DNA of 64,000 nucleotides, taken from UBA11222 sp049323435 (GTDB lineage: Bacteria; Pseudomonadota; Alphaproteobacteria; UBA11222). A model generated the notes under the pieces. It was given only the letters and a program-made list of their open reading frames with translations. It ran no database searches and had not been told where the DNA came from. The stretch is from positions 11,924 to 75,923 of the forward strand of contig JBMOMX010000038.1 in the NCBI GenBank assembly GCA_049323435.1. Direction: 5' to 3'. A program made the translations under genes and the position numbers. This document shows positions 42,500 through 51,501 of this stretch, in pieces. Each line of letters opens with the position of its first letter. Positions within the stretch are counted from its first letter, which is position 1.

Positions 42500-44368
42500 A
42501 TGAACGAGGATAGTCAGACCCCATATCTGCGGCGCGGCCTGTACTGGGCGCTGGTGCTTGGCCTGTGGGGCATGATCGGCGTCACCGGACTGCTGGCCTG
42601 GTATGCCTATGATCTGCCGGACACCGATGCGTTGAACCGGCCGCGCCCCACTGCGGGGATTACCCTGCTTGGGGCAGAGGGGCAGGTGATCGGCAGCCGG
42701 GGCGATACAGTAGGCGCGGCGCTGCGCCTGCGGGAAATGCCGGTGCATTTGTTGCGCGCCGTGATCGCCACCGAGGACCGCCGGTTCTACGATCATTCGG
42801 GAATTGACCCGATGGGGCTGGTGCGCGCCATGGCCGCAAATCTATGGGCCGGACGGGTGGTGCAGGGCGGCAGCACCATCACCCAGCAGGCGGCAAAAAA
42901 TATTTTCCTGACGCCGGAACGCAATGTACGGCGCAAGGCGCAGGAATTTCTGCTGGCGCTATGGCTGGAGCGGAAATTCACCAAGGATCAGATATTGGAA
43001 CTATATCTGAACCGGGTATATCTGGGCAGCGGCAGTTACGGCGTCGCGGCCGCCGCACAGAAATATTTTGGCAAGAAAGTCAGTGAACTGAGTTTACCCG
43101 AAAGCGCGATGCTGGCGGGCCTGCTGAAAGCGCCAAGCCGCTACAGCCCGGTGAATGATCCGGTCAAGGCCCGCGCGCGCCAGGAACAGGTGCTGGCCAA
43201 TATGGCCGATGCGGGCTTTTTGCGGCCCGGTGAACTGAACGCCGCGCTGGCGCAGCCGCTCAATTTTGGCAATTTCGGCAACACCCAGGACAGCCAGTAT
43301 TTTATTGATTGGGTTCTGGATCAATTGCCGGACTATACCGGCAGGCCGGAGGGCGATCTGATCGTCGTCACCACGCTGGATAGCGCGATGCAACAGGCTG
43401 CGGGCCAGGCCATCGGTACGGCGCTGGATCGTGATGGCGCGCGGCTGTCGGTGAAACAGGGCGCGCTGCTGGCGCTGGCCCCGGACGGTGCGGTGCGCGC
43501 CATGGCAGGCGGGCGTGCCTATGGCCAAAGCCAGTTCAACCGCGCCACCCAGGCCAAGCGTCAGCCCGGCTCCGCCTTTAAACCCTTTGTCTATCTGGCA
43601 GCGCTGGAACAGGGGATGCATCCCGGCAGTATTATGCGCGATTCACCGGTGGTGCTGAACAAATGGCGGCCGCGCAACTTCAAGAATGCTTATCTGGGTG
43701 ATGTCACGTTGCGTCAGGCGCTGGCGGAATCGATCAATACGGTTGCCGTCAAACTATCCGAAACCGCAGGACGCAGCCGGGTGATCGCGGCGGCGCACCG
43801 CATGGGCATTGTGTCTGAACTGACAAGTTCGCCGGCCGTGGCGCTGGGGGTTTCCGAAGTGACTTTGCTGGAATTGACCTCGGCCTACGCGCCTTTCTCC
43901 AATGGCGGCTATGCGGTGGTTCCTTATGGCATTGTGGAAGTGCGCACACCCGAAGGACGCGTGCTCTACCGGCGCGAACATGATACGGGGCCGCAGGTCA
44001 TTGACGGGCGCGCCTATGATCAGATGAATGACATGCTGTCCTATGCGCTGTCTCAGGGCACCGGCCGGGCGGCCCGTTTAAACCATCATGCGGCAGCAGG
44101 AAAGACCGGCACCAGTCAGGATTACCGCGATGGCTGGTTCATCGGTTATTCCAGACAGCTTGTGACGGGCGTGTGGTTTGGCAATGATGATGGCGCTTCC
44201 ATGAAGGGGGTCACCGGCGGCGGCCTGCCCGCGCGCACCTGGAAAACCTTCATGGATGCAGCGCTTAAGCCGGAGCCCGCCCCGCAGCTGCTAAGCGGAA
44301 AAAGCATTGTGCAACCGGTGCAGGATCTGGTGTCGCGATTCTGGAAAACCCTGCAAGGTTCGGATTAG
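42500..44368 (+). CDS. Penicillin-binding protein 1A family (bifunctional transglycosylase/transpeptidase)
   Basis: A 622-residue peptidoglycan synthase with an N-terminal membrane helix (about 13-35). The GT51 transglycosylase domain has the catalytic Glu92 in ATEDRRFYDHSGID and GGSTITQQAAKN. The transpeptidase carries SAFK (Ser358 to Lys361), SIN (411-413) and KTGTSQ (535-540). Length is shorter than E. coli PBP1a and lacks the ODD insert, a common alphaproteobacterial form. It is not in an operon; the NUDIX gene converges and the stops overlap by four bases (TTAG). Confidence 0.93.
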   Translation: MNEDSQTPYLRRGLYWALVLGLWGMIGVTGLLAWYAYDLPDTDALNRPRPTAGITLLGAEGQVIGSRGDTVGAALRLREMPVHLLRAVIATEDRRFYDHSGIDPMGLVRAMAANLWAGRVVQGGSTITQQAAKNIFLTPERNVRRKAQEFLLALWLERKFTKDQILELYLNRVYLGSGSYGVAAAAQKYFGKKVSELSLPESAMLAGLLKAPSRYSPVNDPVKARARQEQVLANMADAGFLRPGELNAALAQPLNFGNFGNTQDSQYFIDWVLDQLPDYTGRPEGDLIVVTTLDSAMQQAAGQAIGTALDRDGARLSVKQGALLALAPDGAVRAMAGGRAYGQSQFNRATQAKRQPGSAFKPFVYLAALEQGMHPGSIMRDSPVVLNKWRPRNFKNAYLGDVTLRQALAESINTVAVKLSETAGRSRVIAAAHRMGIVSELTSSPAVALGVSEVTLLELTSAYAPFSNGGYAVVPYGIVEVRTPEGRVLYRREHDTGPQVIDGRAYDQMNDMLSYALSQGTGRAARLNHHAAAGKTGTSQDYRDGWFIGYSRQLVTGVWFGNDDGASMKGVTGGGLPARTWKTFMDAALKPEPAPQLLSGKSIVQPVQDLVSRFWKTLQGSD

Positions 44369-44949
44369 GCCGCCCCCGTCTGGAAGCCGGGGGGGAAATT
44401 ACCGTTTTCCCCTTCGGGATTGACAAAGGGCGCAAACACGTCGGTGCCGCGCACCTGCCGGTAGTGATTTAGCGCCCAGACGACGCTGGGAAAGGCGATC
44501 TCTTCCCAGGGGATGTCATGCCAGTCAAAAAAGGCGACCTCCAGACTTTCCACGCCCGCGCTGACATCGGGCGAGAACAGGCGCGCCTTGTAAATTAACT
44601 GCACCTGGCTGATGCGGGGAATATTGTATACCGCAAGCAAGGAAAGAATTTCCAGATCTGCATTTGCCTCTTCGCGGGCTTCGCGCATCGCGCCCTGTTC
44701 TGTTGTTTCGCCTTCTTCCATGAAACCGGCAGGCAAAGTCCAATAACCCTTGCGCGGTTCAATTGCGCGGCGGCACATGAGAATTTTTCCCTCCCATTCG
44801 GTAACGGCGCCGACAACGATTTTCGGGTTCACATAATTGACGAAACCGCAGCCATTGCAAACCAGCCGCTCTTTATCGTCGCCCTCGGGTTTTTTGTGCG
44901 AAAAATCCGGGCCGGTTGCGATCGGGTTTTCTGGCTTGGGAGTGCGCAT
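44365..44949 (-). CDS. NUDIX hydrolase with zinc-ribbon segment
   Basis: A 194-residue NUDIX hydrolase. The Nudix box, residues 75-97, reads GFMEEGETTEQGAMREAREE and continues with ANADLE, and fits Gx5Ex7REUxEExGU. An N-terminal CNGCGFVNYVNP motif (Cys31, Cys34) recalls the zinc ribbon of NADH-pyrophosphatase-like NUDIX proteins. Substrate may be a nucleotide sugar, NADH or a damaged nucleotide; it is not determined. The ATG at 44949 is preferred over the TTG at 44964 because it has a GGAA site eight bases upstream. It converges with the PBP1A gene. Confidence 0.9.
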   Translation of the reverse strand: MRTPKPENPIATGPDFSHKKPEGDDKERLVCNGCGFVNYVNPKIVVGAVTEWEGKILMCRRAIEPRKGYWTLPAGFMEEGETTEQGAMREAREEANADLEILSLLAVYNIPRISQVQLIYKARLFSPDVSAGVESLEVAFFDWHDIPWEEIAFPSVVWALNHYRQVRGTDVFAPFVNPEGENGNFPPGFQTGAA

Positions 44950-45052
44950 GAGCAACAGTTCCAAAAAGTTTATTCCGTGCAGCGTATTTCGATTACATAA
45001 AAGCAGACAACAAAATTATGGTATATTGCGGAATAAATCTTTAGGCTAGCCG

Positions 45053-45066
45053 ATGCGTATATGCAT
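45053..45066. promoter_or_regulatory. Near-perfect 14-bp palindrome upstream of MarR gene, candidate operator
   Basis: ATGCGTATATGCAT is a palindrome with one mismatched pair, lying 45-58 bases before the marR-type start. MarR proteins usually bind A/T-rich palindromes at their own promoters, so an autoregulatory site is plausible. The neighbouring TTATGGTATATT could provide a -10 element. This is pattern-based only. Confidence 0.4.
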
Positions 45067-45111
45067 GCGGAAATCTGTGGATAAAACTTGATCAGGGGGC
45101 TGAGGATTAAT

Positions 45112-45651
45112 ATGGCCAAACCGGAAAAATCAAAAAAAACAGCACCTCGCGCAATTGCGGGGAAGGCGGTCAGAAAACCGGTTATTAAGGCCGTTCTGAC
45201 GGATTCGCCGGGGCATCTGCTGCGCCGGGCCGAACAGCGGGCGGCCAATGTTTATACACAGGAAGTCGGGCATAGCGGCCTTACACCGCGCCAATATGTG
45301 GTGTTGACTGCGGTTGCCGCCTATGAAGGGCAGACGCAAACCGATCTGGTGGCGGCTACCGGCATTGACCGCAGTACCCTTGCGGATATGATCGCACGCA
45401 TGATTGCCAGCGGCCTTCTGGACCGCGAACGCACCGAAGGCGATCAGCGCGCCAATGCAGTGACCCTGACGACGGCGGGCAAGCGGCAATTGGCGGCCAC
45501 ATCCGCAAAAGTGCGCAATGCCGAAAAACGCATCATCGCGCCTGTTCCGGTCGGCAAACGGACGGTCTTTCTGGAATGCCTGCGCCTGATCGGGGGCCGC
45601 ATGGATGATGCGCCCGCCCCGGTAAAAGCCGCAGCTAAAAGGCGCAAATAG
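45112..45651 (+). CDS. MarR family regulator with lysine/alanine-rich tails
   Basis: A 179-residue winged-helix regulator. The MarR core (about 35-150) has HLLRRAEQRAANVY, LTPRQYVVLTAVAAY, the recognition region QTDLVAATGIDRSTLADMIARM and the wing DRERTEGDQRANAVTLT. Both ends are basic and repeat-like: KPEKSKKTAPRAIAGKAVRK at the N-terminus and APVKAAAKRRK at the end, resembling histone H1-like tails. GAGG precedes the ATG at 45112. It is not adjacent to an obvious target gene; the region upstream contains a palindrome that may be its site. Confidence 0.87.
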   Translation: MAKPEKSKKTAPRAIAGKAVRKPVIKAVLTDSPGHLLRRAEQRAANVYTQEVGHSGLTPRQYVVLTAVAAYEGQTQTDLVAATGIDRSTLADMIARMIASGLLDRERTEGDQRANAVTLTTAGKRQLAATSAKVRNAEKRIIAPVPVGKRTVFLECLRLIGGRMDDAPAPVKAAAKRRK

Positions 45652-45706
45652 TTTCATTACAGACTAATTGCGTGCGCCGCGCGTTTAGCGCTGCGCGTTA
45701 TGCATT

Positions 45707-46099
45707 TTAAATAGTGATGTCCAGATGCGTTCCCGGGCGGATGTTGCGGAGTTGCGCATTCGGATTGGGCGCTTCCCGGTTTGTGCTTGAATATAGCGGG
45801 CGCGCCGGGGGATTGGGTTGTGGGGTGATTTCGCCGCGGGTCGGATTGCCGGGAACAGGTGGTTGCGCGGCCTTTGCGCCGGCGCTTCTGGCTTCGCCCG
45901 CTGGCGCAAAGGGCGTGCGGCCCGCATTGCTAGTGCGTTCCGTCACGGATGCGGCGCTTTTCTCCTGCCTGGCGGACCGGTTTGCCCCGCGCGTGTCACG
46001 GTTGAATGCGCGGGCGGTTTCTTCCTCGCTATATTGACGGCGCAGCTGCGCGGCATAGGCCTGCGCGCCGATCTGACTTGAAGGATGAATATTAACCAT
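45707..46099 (-). CDS. Hypothetical protein, Pro/Arg-rich
   Basis: A 130-residue frame starting MVNIHPSSQIGAQAYAAQLR and rich in Arg, Ala, Pro and Ser thereafter (GNPTRGEITPQPNPPARPLY). No domain, signal peptide or transmembrane helix was recognised. It is downstream of ccmH on the same strand by 62 bases, so it could be the last gene of the ccm transcript. A long frame on the opposite strand (45714-46037) is judged to be its shadow, since the minus frame has a normal N-terminus and end. Low complexity makes homology hard to judge. Confidence 0.55.
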   Translation of the reverse strand: MVNIHPSSQIGAQAYAAQLRRQYSEEETARAFNRDTRGANRSARQEKSAASVTERTSNAGRTPFAPAGEARSAGAKAAQPPVPGNPTRGEITPQPNPPARPLYSSTNREAPNPNAQLRNIRPGTHLDITI

Positions 46100-46161
46100 C
46101 TGGCTCTGCCGTTTATTTTTCTTGCCGCTGCCAGATATAACGCGGCAAGCTTTAACAAGTA

Positions 46162-46653
46162 TTAATCAGCGGCAGTAAGTTTCCGCAATTGCGCCGCTTC
46201 GGCTTCAGAAAGCGGGGGCGGCGCCTGCATATTTTTGCGGCGCAGCCCAAGCCACAATGTTATGCCGCCAACAAGCAGCAGCACTGGCGGCCCCGCCCAC
46301 AGGGCCAGGGTCGATAGTTTGAACGGCGGCCGCATCAGCACCCAATCGCCATAGCGGGCCACCAGATGCGCGCGCACCTGGTCATCGCTATCGCCTGCTG
46401 CCACCCTTTCGCGCACGATGCGGCGCAAATCCGCAGCCAGTTCCGCGTCGGAGATTTCAATCGACTGGTTCTGGCATACCAGACAGCGCAGCCCGTGCAT
46501 GATGGCGCGCGCGCGCGCCTCCTGTGCGGGGTCCTGCAAGGTGACGGCATCCACGGCCATGGAATGGGCCGGGCCAGTGCCCAATGGCGCAAGTGCCGGG
46601 CCGGTGCCGAGCAGCAGATAAAAAAGAAACATAATGGCGCGCGCATATTTCAT
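46162..46653 (-). CDS. ccmH: Cytochrome c-type biogenesis protein CcmH
   Basis: CcmH reduces apocytochrome c cysteines before haem attachment in System I. The 163-residue protein has a signal/anchor at the N-terminus, the LRCLVCQNQSIEISDAELA motif with its cysteine pair, LVARYGDWVLMRPPFK, and a C-terminal membrane helix. There is no fused TPR (CcmI-like) part. Its ATG overlaps the ccmG stop by four bases (ATGA). A long C-terminal tail rich in charged residues follows the second helix. Confidence 0.93.
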   Translation of the reverse strand: MKYARAIMFLFYLLLGTGPALAPLGTGPAHSMAVDAVTLQDPAQEARARAIMHGLRCLVCQNQSIEISDAELAADLRRIVRERVAAGDSDDQVRAHLVARYGDWVLMRPPFKLSTLALWAGPPVLLLVGGITLWLGLRRKNMQAPPPLSEAEAAQLRKLTAAD

Positions 46654-47189
46654 GGTCTGGCCGCCGCAATTGCCGGAAGTATTTTTTCCTTTATATCTTC
46701 AGGGCGCAGCGGCCCCACATGCTTCATCACGATACGGCCATCGCCATCAATGATAAATGTTTCCGGCACCCCATAGACGCCCCATTCAATCGCCACCCGG
46801 CCGCTGCGATCCGCGCCAACTGTTGCAAACGGATCGCCAAGCTGCTGTAGAAAGGCCAGCGCCCTGGCGGGATCATCCTTATAGTTCAGGCCGATCATCC
46901 GGAGGCCGGGAATTTTGGCGATCTCCATTAATTGCGGATGTTCAATCCGGCAGGGGCCGCACCAGGATGCCCAGACATTAACCAGGCTGACGCCGCCTTT
47001 GGCCAGATCGGCGGCGATCAGGCCGGGTTCCTTGCCGGGCAGGGGGGGCAGATCAAATTGCGGCGCCGGCTTGTCGATCAGCGCAGATGGCACGATTTTC
47101 GGGTCCAGCCCCAGCCCAACGAAAAGCACCGCCGCCAAAAAGGATGCAACGCCCAGCGGAATGAATCTGCGCCACTGCATGCCGTTCAT
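46650..47189 (-). CDS. ccmG: Thiol:disulfide interchange protein CcmG (DsbE)
   Basis: A 179-residue membrane-anchored thioredoxin-fold protein of cytochrome c maturation that passes electrons to CcmH and apocytochrome. The anchor is residues about 9-27 and the redox site is NVWASWCGPCRIEHP; PETFIIDGDGRIVMKHVG holds the cis-Pro region. Both ends overlap neighbours by four bases (with ccmF and ccmH), showing strict translational coupling. Confidence 0.94.
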   Translation of the reverse strand: MNGMQWRRFIPLGVASFLAAVLFVGLGLDPKIVPSALIDKPAPQFDLPPLPGKEPGLIAADLAKGGVSLVNVWASWCGPCRIEHPQLMEIAKIPGLRMIGLNYKDDPARALAFLQQLGDPFATVGADRSGRVAIEWGVYGVPETFIIDGDGRIVMKHVGPLRPEDIKEKILPAIAAARP

Positions 47190-49189
47190 TCCGCCGCAAT
47201 GGCAGCGCCGGCGTCACTGCGGCCTTGCGCAGCGGCGCGGCGCGGCGCGCCCACCCGATGGCGGCGGTCACTGAGCGAAATAGCGCCGCCCAATGTCATC
47301 AACAGGGCCCCGCCCCAGATCCAGGATTGCAGCGGCCGGAAATACAGCCGCGCCGACCAGCCTTTGTCGCCCTGCGGATTGCCGATCACCGCAAACAGAT
47401 CGCCGCTCAGCATCGGATAGATCGCAGCCTCGGTCGTGTCCATGGGCGGCGTTGGATAGCTGCGGGATTCCGGTTCAAGCGTCACCACAGGCTGGCCATT
47501 GCGGCTGACTTCAAACTGTCCCCGCAGGGCGGTATAATTTGGCCCCGGCCCCTGTTCGGCACGAATAAAACGATAGTCATAGCCGCCCACGCTGGCCTGA
47601 TCGCCGGGCTGCATCAGAATGATCTTTTCTTCCGTCCAGGCGGAACTGGCGGTAATTCCCAGCACCACGATGCCGACACCGGCATGGGCCATCGTGGCGC
47701 CCCAGACGGCGCGCGGCAAACCCGCCGCCCGCGAAAGGCTGGCATATGGCGAGATTCGAAACAGCCGGATACGTTCGGCCAGATCAGTCAGCGCACCGGC
47801 GATCAGCCATATGCCAAGGCCAATGCCGAACACTGCCAGCACCGGCCCCTCTTCACGCAGATACCAGACCAGCAGCATGCCCAGCACACTGACACCGAAG
47901 GCAAAGCGCAACCGGCTGAGCACACCGGGCAAATCCCCGCGCTTCCAGCTCATCAGCGGCCCCAGCGCCATCAAAATCAACAGCGGCACCATCAGCGGGG
48001 TGAAGGTCGCATTATAATAGGGCGCGCCCACGGTAACCTTGTCCACCCCGCCGCTCAGGGCATCCATCAAAAGCGGATAGAGTGTGCCCAGCAGCACCGT
48101 CGCACAGGCGGTCGCCAGCAGCCAATTGTTCAGCACCAGCGCCGCCTCGCGGCTGATGGGCGCAAAAATACCGCCGCCTTTCAGCACCGGCGCGCGATAC
48201 GCATACAGGCCCAGCGAACCGCCGATCACCAGCACCAGAAAGCCCAGAATGAAAACGCCCCGCGCCGGATCGGTGGCGAAGGCATGGACCGAACTCAGCA
48301 CGCCGGAACGCACGATGAATGTCCCAAGCAGGCTGAGCGAAAAGGTGATGATCGCCAGCAGAATGGTCCAGGATTTAAGCATGTCGCGTTTTTCCACGAC
48401 AATCGCTGAATGCAGCAAGGCCGTGCCCGCCAGCCACGGCATGAAGGAGGCATTCTCAACCGGATCCCAGAACCACCAGCCGCCCCAGCCCAGTTCGTAA
48501 TAGGCCCACCAGGAACCCATGGCGATGCCGATGGTCAGAAAACACCATGCCGCCAGGGTCCAGGGCCGTACCCAGCGCGCCCAGGCCGGATCAACCCGGC
48601 CCTCGATCAGCGCCGCGACCGCGAATGAAAACGCCATCGAAAAGCCGACATAGCCCAGATACAGAAACGGCGGGTGAAAGGCCAGGCCTGGATCCTGCAA
48701 TAGCGGGTTTAGCCCATTGCCATCCAGGGGCGGCGGTATCAGCCGGGTAAAGGGATTGGATGTCGCTAGCATGAAGGACAAAAAACCACAGGCGATCATG
48801 GCCTGAACGCTCAGCACGCGCGCGCGTAATGATGCGGGCAGATTATTGCCAACCCCCGCCACTGCCGCGCCAAACAGGGCCAGGATCAGCACCCATAATA
48901 GCAGGCTGCCTTCATGATTGCCCCACAGGCCGGCAATTTTATACAGCATCGGTTTGGCGGAATGGGAATTGGCCGCGACTACCTGCACCGAAAAATCCGA
49001 GGTGACAAATCCATTCATCAGCGCCGCAAAGGCCAGCAGCAGAAATACAAGCTGACCCATAGCCGCCGGACGCGCCACTGCCATCAGTGCTGCGCTGCCG
49101 CGCGCCGCACCGATCAGCGGCAGGCTGGCCTGTGCAAGCGCCAGCACAAAGGCCAGCACCAGCGCAAAATGTCCCAGTTCAATAATCAT
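47186..49189 (-). CDS. ccmF: Haem lyase subunit CcmF
   Basis: A 667-residue polytopic membrane protein, the core of the System I haem lyase. The WWD-type tryptophan-rich loop is seen as WAYYELGWGGWWFWDPVENASFMPWL, and many helices lie on both sides. Conserved His residues in HSAIVVEKRD and HPPFLYLGYVGFS are present. Its start overlaps ccmE and its end overlaps ccmG by four bases each (ATGA). Confidence 0.96.
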   Translation of the reverse strand: MIIELGHFALVLAFVLALAQASLPLIGAARGSAALMAVARPAAMGQLVFLLLAFAALMNGFVTSDFSVQVVAANSHSAKPMLYKIAGLWGNHEGSLLLWVLILALFGAAVAGVGNNLPASLRARVLSVQAMIACGFLSFMLATSNPFTRLIPPPLDGNGLNPLLQDPGLAFHPPFLYLGYVGFSMAFSFAVAALIEGRVDPAWARWVRPWTLAAWCFLTIGIAMGSWWAYYELGWGGWWFWDPVENASFMPWLAGTALLHSAIVVEKRDMLKSWTILLAIITFSLSLLGTFIVRSGVLSSVHAFATDPARGVFILGFLVLVIGGSLGLYAYRAPVLKGGGIFAPISREAALVLNNWLLATACATVLLGTLYPLLMDALSGGVDKVTVGAPYYNATFTPLMVPLLILMALGPLMSWKRGDLPGVLSRLRFAFGVSVLGMLLVWYLREEGPVLAVFGIGLGIWLIAGALTDLAERIRLFRISPYASLSRAAGLPRAVWGATMAHAGVGIVVLGITASSAWTEEKIILMQPGDQASVGGYDYRFIRAEQGPGPNYTALRGQFEVSRNGQPVVTLEPESRSYPTPPMDTTEAAIYPMLSGDLFAVIGNPQGDKGWSARLYFRPLQSWIWGGALLMTLGGAISLSDRRHRVGAPRRAAAQGRSDAGAAIAAE

Positions 49190-49656
49190 GGTTTTTGCCC
49201 GGTTGCGGCAGCCGGTGCGCCGCCTTCCTGCCAGCGGCCGGATTTCTTCAGGGCATCGGCAACTTCCGGCGGCATGTAATTTTCATCATGCTTGGCCAGA
49301 ACCGTGCTGGCGATAAAGACGCCCTCTGTATTCATCATGCCCTCCGCCACCACGCCTTTGCCTTCACGGAACAAATCCGGCAGTAATCCGGTATAGCGCA
49401 CCGGCAGCCGCGTCTGAAGATCGGTCACTGCAAACTCGATAAGGGTTCCATCTGTATGGCGCACCACAGAGCCTTCCTCGACCAGGCCGCCAATACGCAT
49501 ATTCCGCCCGGGCGGCAGGTTTTTTTGTGCGACCTCGGACGGGCTGTAGAAATAAACCAGCGTGTCGCGCACCGCATACAATACCAGCCCCACCGCGCTG
49601 CCCAGCAGGAGCATCGCGCCTAAAACTGCATAAAGCCGCCTTTGTTTCCGGGTCAT
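49186..49656 (-). CDS. ccmE: Haem chaperone CcmE
   Basis: A 156-residue membrane-anchored periplasmic haem chaperone. The anchor is residues about 10-29, then the OB-fold; the haem-binding His and flexible tail are in LAKHDENYMPPEVADAL. It stands between ccmD (10 bases upstream) and ccmF (4-base overlap). The tail after the motif, KSGRWQEGGAPAAATG, is disordered as usual. Confidence 0.95.
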   Translation of the reverse strand: MTRKQRRLYAVLGAMLLLGSAVGLVLYAVRDTLVYFYSPSEVAQKNLPPGRNMRIGGLVEEGSVVRHTDGTLIEFAVTDLQTRLPVRYTGLLPDLFREGKGVVAEGMMNTEGVFIASTVLAKHDENYMPPEVADALKKSGRWQEGGAPAAATGQKP

Positions 49657-49666
49657 GGCTTTAGCG

Positions 49667-49849
49667 TCATAATTTATGTGTCACTTGCGCATCATCGGGT
49701 GGTGCGGCCTCCTGCCGGGCAAGCAGGGACGCCTGGTGGCGCAACTCGCGCGCGCTGGCGGCCCATATGGCCAGCAGCAGCAGCCCCGCAATCGTCCAGG
49801 CAGACCAGATATAGGCCGCATAGCCGTCCATCGCCATATATTCTGCCAT
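49667..49849 (-). CDS. ccmD: Haem exporter protein CcmD
   Basis: A 60-residue membrane peptide, MAEYMAMDGYAAYIWSAWTI and onward, with one central helix (YIWSAWTIAGLLLLAIWAAS) and a charged tail, as expected for CcmD. The ATG at 49849 is one base after the ccmC stop. The longer open frame to 49918 lies inside ccmC. CcmD helps release holo-CcmE from the exporter. Assignment rests mainly on position and profile since the family is short. Confidence 0.88.
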   Translation of the reverse strand: MAEYMAMDGYAAYIWSAWTIAGLLLLAIWAASARELRHQASLLARQEAAPPDDAQVTHKL

Positions 49850-49850
49850 G

Positions 49851-50579
49851 CTAGTGCGCCCCGGCCTGCGCGCGCGCCTGGCGCAGGCTGCGCACCTTGC
49901 GCGCCAATATTTCGCCACGCATGCGCAGCAGCAGGATCCAGATATAAAATGCCGTGAAGCCCAGCGCCATCAGCAGCAAGGGTATCAGCATGGTGGAATG
50001 GATCGCGGGCGCATCGGCGCGCATCAGGCTGGCCGGCTGATGCAGCGTGTTCCACCAATCGACGGAAAATTTAATCACCGGCAGGTTCACTGCCCCGGTA
50101 AGCGCCAGTATCGCTGTGGCCTTGGCGGCGCGCACCGGTTCTTCAATCGCATTCCACAATGCCATATAGCCCAGATATAAAAATAACAGAATCAGCACCG
50201 AGGTCATGCGCGCGTCCCATGCCCACCAGGTGCCCCACATCGGTTTGCCCCAGATCGAACCTGTGGCCAGTGCAATGCCGGTGAACACCATGCCGATGGG
50301 TGCGGTGGCTTTTGCGGCCACAAAGGCCAGCGGATGATTCCAGATCAGCCCGCCGCCGCTTGCAATTGCCATCATGCCATAACAGAACATTGCCATCCAG
50401 GCGGCCGGGACATGCACATACATGATCCGCACGGTTTCGCCCTGAATATAATCGGGCGGTGCGGCAAACAGCCCCAGATAGGCCCCAAGCCCGATCAGCA
50501 TCAGGCTAAGCCCTGCCGCCCAGGGCGAAGCCTTCGTGGCCAGGTCAAAAAAGATAGCAGGATTGGCAAAACGCCACAT
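49851..50579 (-). CDS. ccmC: Haem exporter protein CcmC
   Basis: A 242-residue six-helix membrane protein that handles haem for CcmE. The WWD domain is clear as MWGTWWAWDARMTSVLILL and conserved histidines lie in VHVPAAW and the region around NHPLAF. The ATG at 50579 follows a GGAA site and gives the family start MWRFANPAIF; the longer frame begins at a TTG at 50606. It is the first ccm gene here: ccmA and ccmB, which encode the ABC part, are not in the window. DUF3047 is encoded 57 bases upstream. Confidence 0.95.
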   Translation of the reverse strand: MWRFANPAIFFDLATKASPWAAGLSLMLIGLGAYLGLFAAPPDYIQGETVRIMYVHVPAAWMAMFCYGMMAIASGGGLIWNHPLAFVAAKATAPIGMVFTGIALATGSIWGKPMWGTWWAWDARMTSVLILLFLYLGYMALWNAIEEPVRAAKATAILALTGAVNLPVIKFSVDWWNTLHQPASLMRADAPAIHSTMLIPLLLMALGFTAFYIWILLLRMRGEILARKVRSLRQARAQAGAH

Positions 50580-50636
50580 GGGCAAAGTTCCGGTGCAAAA
50601 ATCCAAGCGTATGTCGGCTGTATTGCGTGGCGTCTT

Positions 50637-51461
50637 TTAGCGTATATTACCCGTTGATGGAACAGGCTTTGCTGTTGCCGCCTGCCCGCCCGGGAAAGCG
50701 CAGGCCTGTCCGCGCGGTACAAAGTGAAAACCTGCAAAACCGGCATGTGCCTTTTCGCCGGTATTATCGGTGTCGGCGGCAACGGCTAATGCGCTAAGCC
50801 GGGGCTGCGTGAGACCAAAGGCTGCGGTAAAATCCGCCAGAACATCGCGCCGCTCGGTCACCCATTTACCGGCATTTTCCGCTCCGGTTTGCAGCACAAT
50901 CATCCGCGCGCGGTCTGTATAGGCGTTCCAGCGCGAAGACTCCACCGGATAGCGGTTATCCCAGACATAATTCAGCGCCGCATCGGGCATATCCGCGCCA
51001 TAGATTGCACGGCCCAGTCTCAGTTTCATGCGGGTGCCAAGTGATAAATCCGCTGACGCCAGTTTGAAGCTCAGATAAACCCGTGCGGCATAGTCATCCC
51101 CCGCCTTCGTGGCCATGTCCGCTTTGTGCAGCGGCGCGTCAACCCGCCAGTGCCAGCACAATATCGGCGTGGCGGCAAGATCAATCGCAACCGGCCGCGC
51201 CAGCAACGCCATGCTGTTATCCGCCAGCGCCTCAATGGCGCTATGCCCATCCCAGATACGCATCTGATATCGCGTAGCCGGAATTTTCTCATCAAAGCGC
51301 ACCAGCCGCCACGGGGCGGGGGGCATTTGTGACGCTGCATCCGGTGCAATCAGCATTTCCTGCGCGCCCGCGGGCGCGTATGCCGGCAGCAGCAACAGCA
51401 AAGCTGCTGCAAGCAACCGGACGGTGTTAAAGGCGCTATACTGCGGAAAAATTCGAGGCAT
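50637..51461 (-). CDS. DUF3047 domain-containing exported protein
   Basis: A 274-residue protein with a signal peptide (hydrophobic LLAAALLLLLPAYAPAGA, cleaved after AGA) and a DUF3047 domain: PWRLVRFDEKIPATRY, ILCWHWRVDAPL, DDYAARVYLSF and LNYVWDN. DUF3047 proteins are exported proteins of unknown function in many proteobacteria. It precedes ccmC by 57 bases on the same strand; whether they are linked functionally is unknown. The ATG at 51461 gives the signal peptide; the open frame extends to 51542 without one. Confidence 0.86.
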   Translation of the reverse strand: MPRIFPQYSAFNTVRLLAAALLLLLPAYAPAGAQEMLIAPDAASQMPPAPWRLVRFDEKIPATRYQMRIWDGHSAIEALADNSMALLARPVAIDLAATPILCWHWRVDAPLHKADMATKAGDDYAARVYLSFKLASADLSLGTRMKLRLGRAIYGADMPDAALNYVWDNRYPVESSRWNAYTDRARMIVLQTGAENAGKWVTERRDVLADFTAAFGLTQPRLSALAVAADTDNTGEKAHAGFAGFHFVPRGQACAFPGGQAATAKPVPSTGNIR

Positions 51462-51501
51462 ATTTCGTTCCGCTAGGATGAAAAGCGCTAAATCACCCGG
51501 T

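Noticed and set aside
45714..46037. A 107-codon plus-strand frame opposite the hypothetical gene at 45707-46099
   Set aside because: The minus frame has a plausible N-terminus and end; the plus frame is low-complexity and has no ribosome site.
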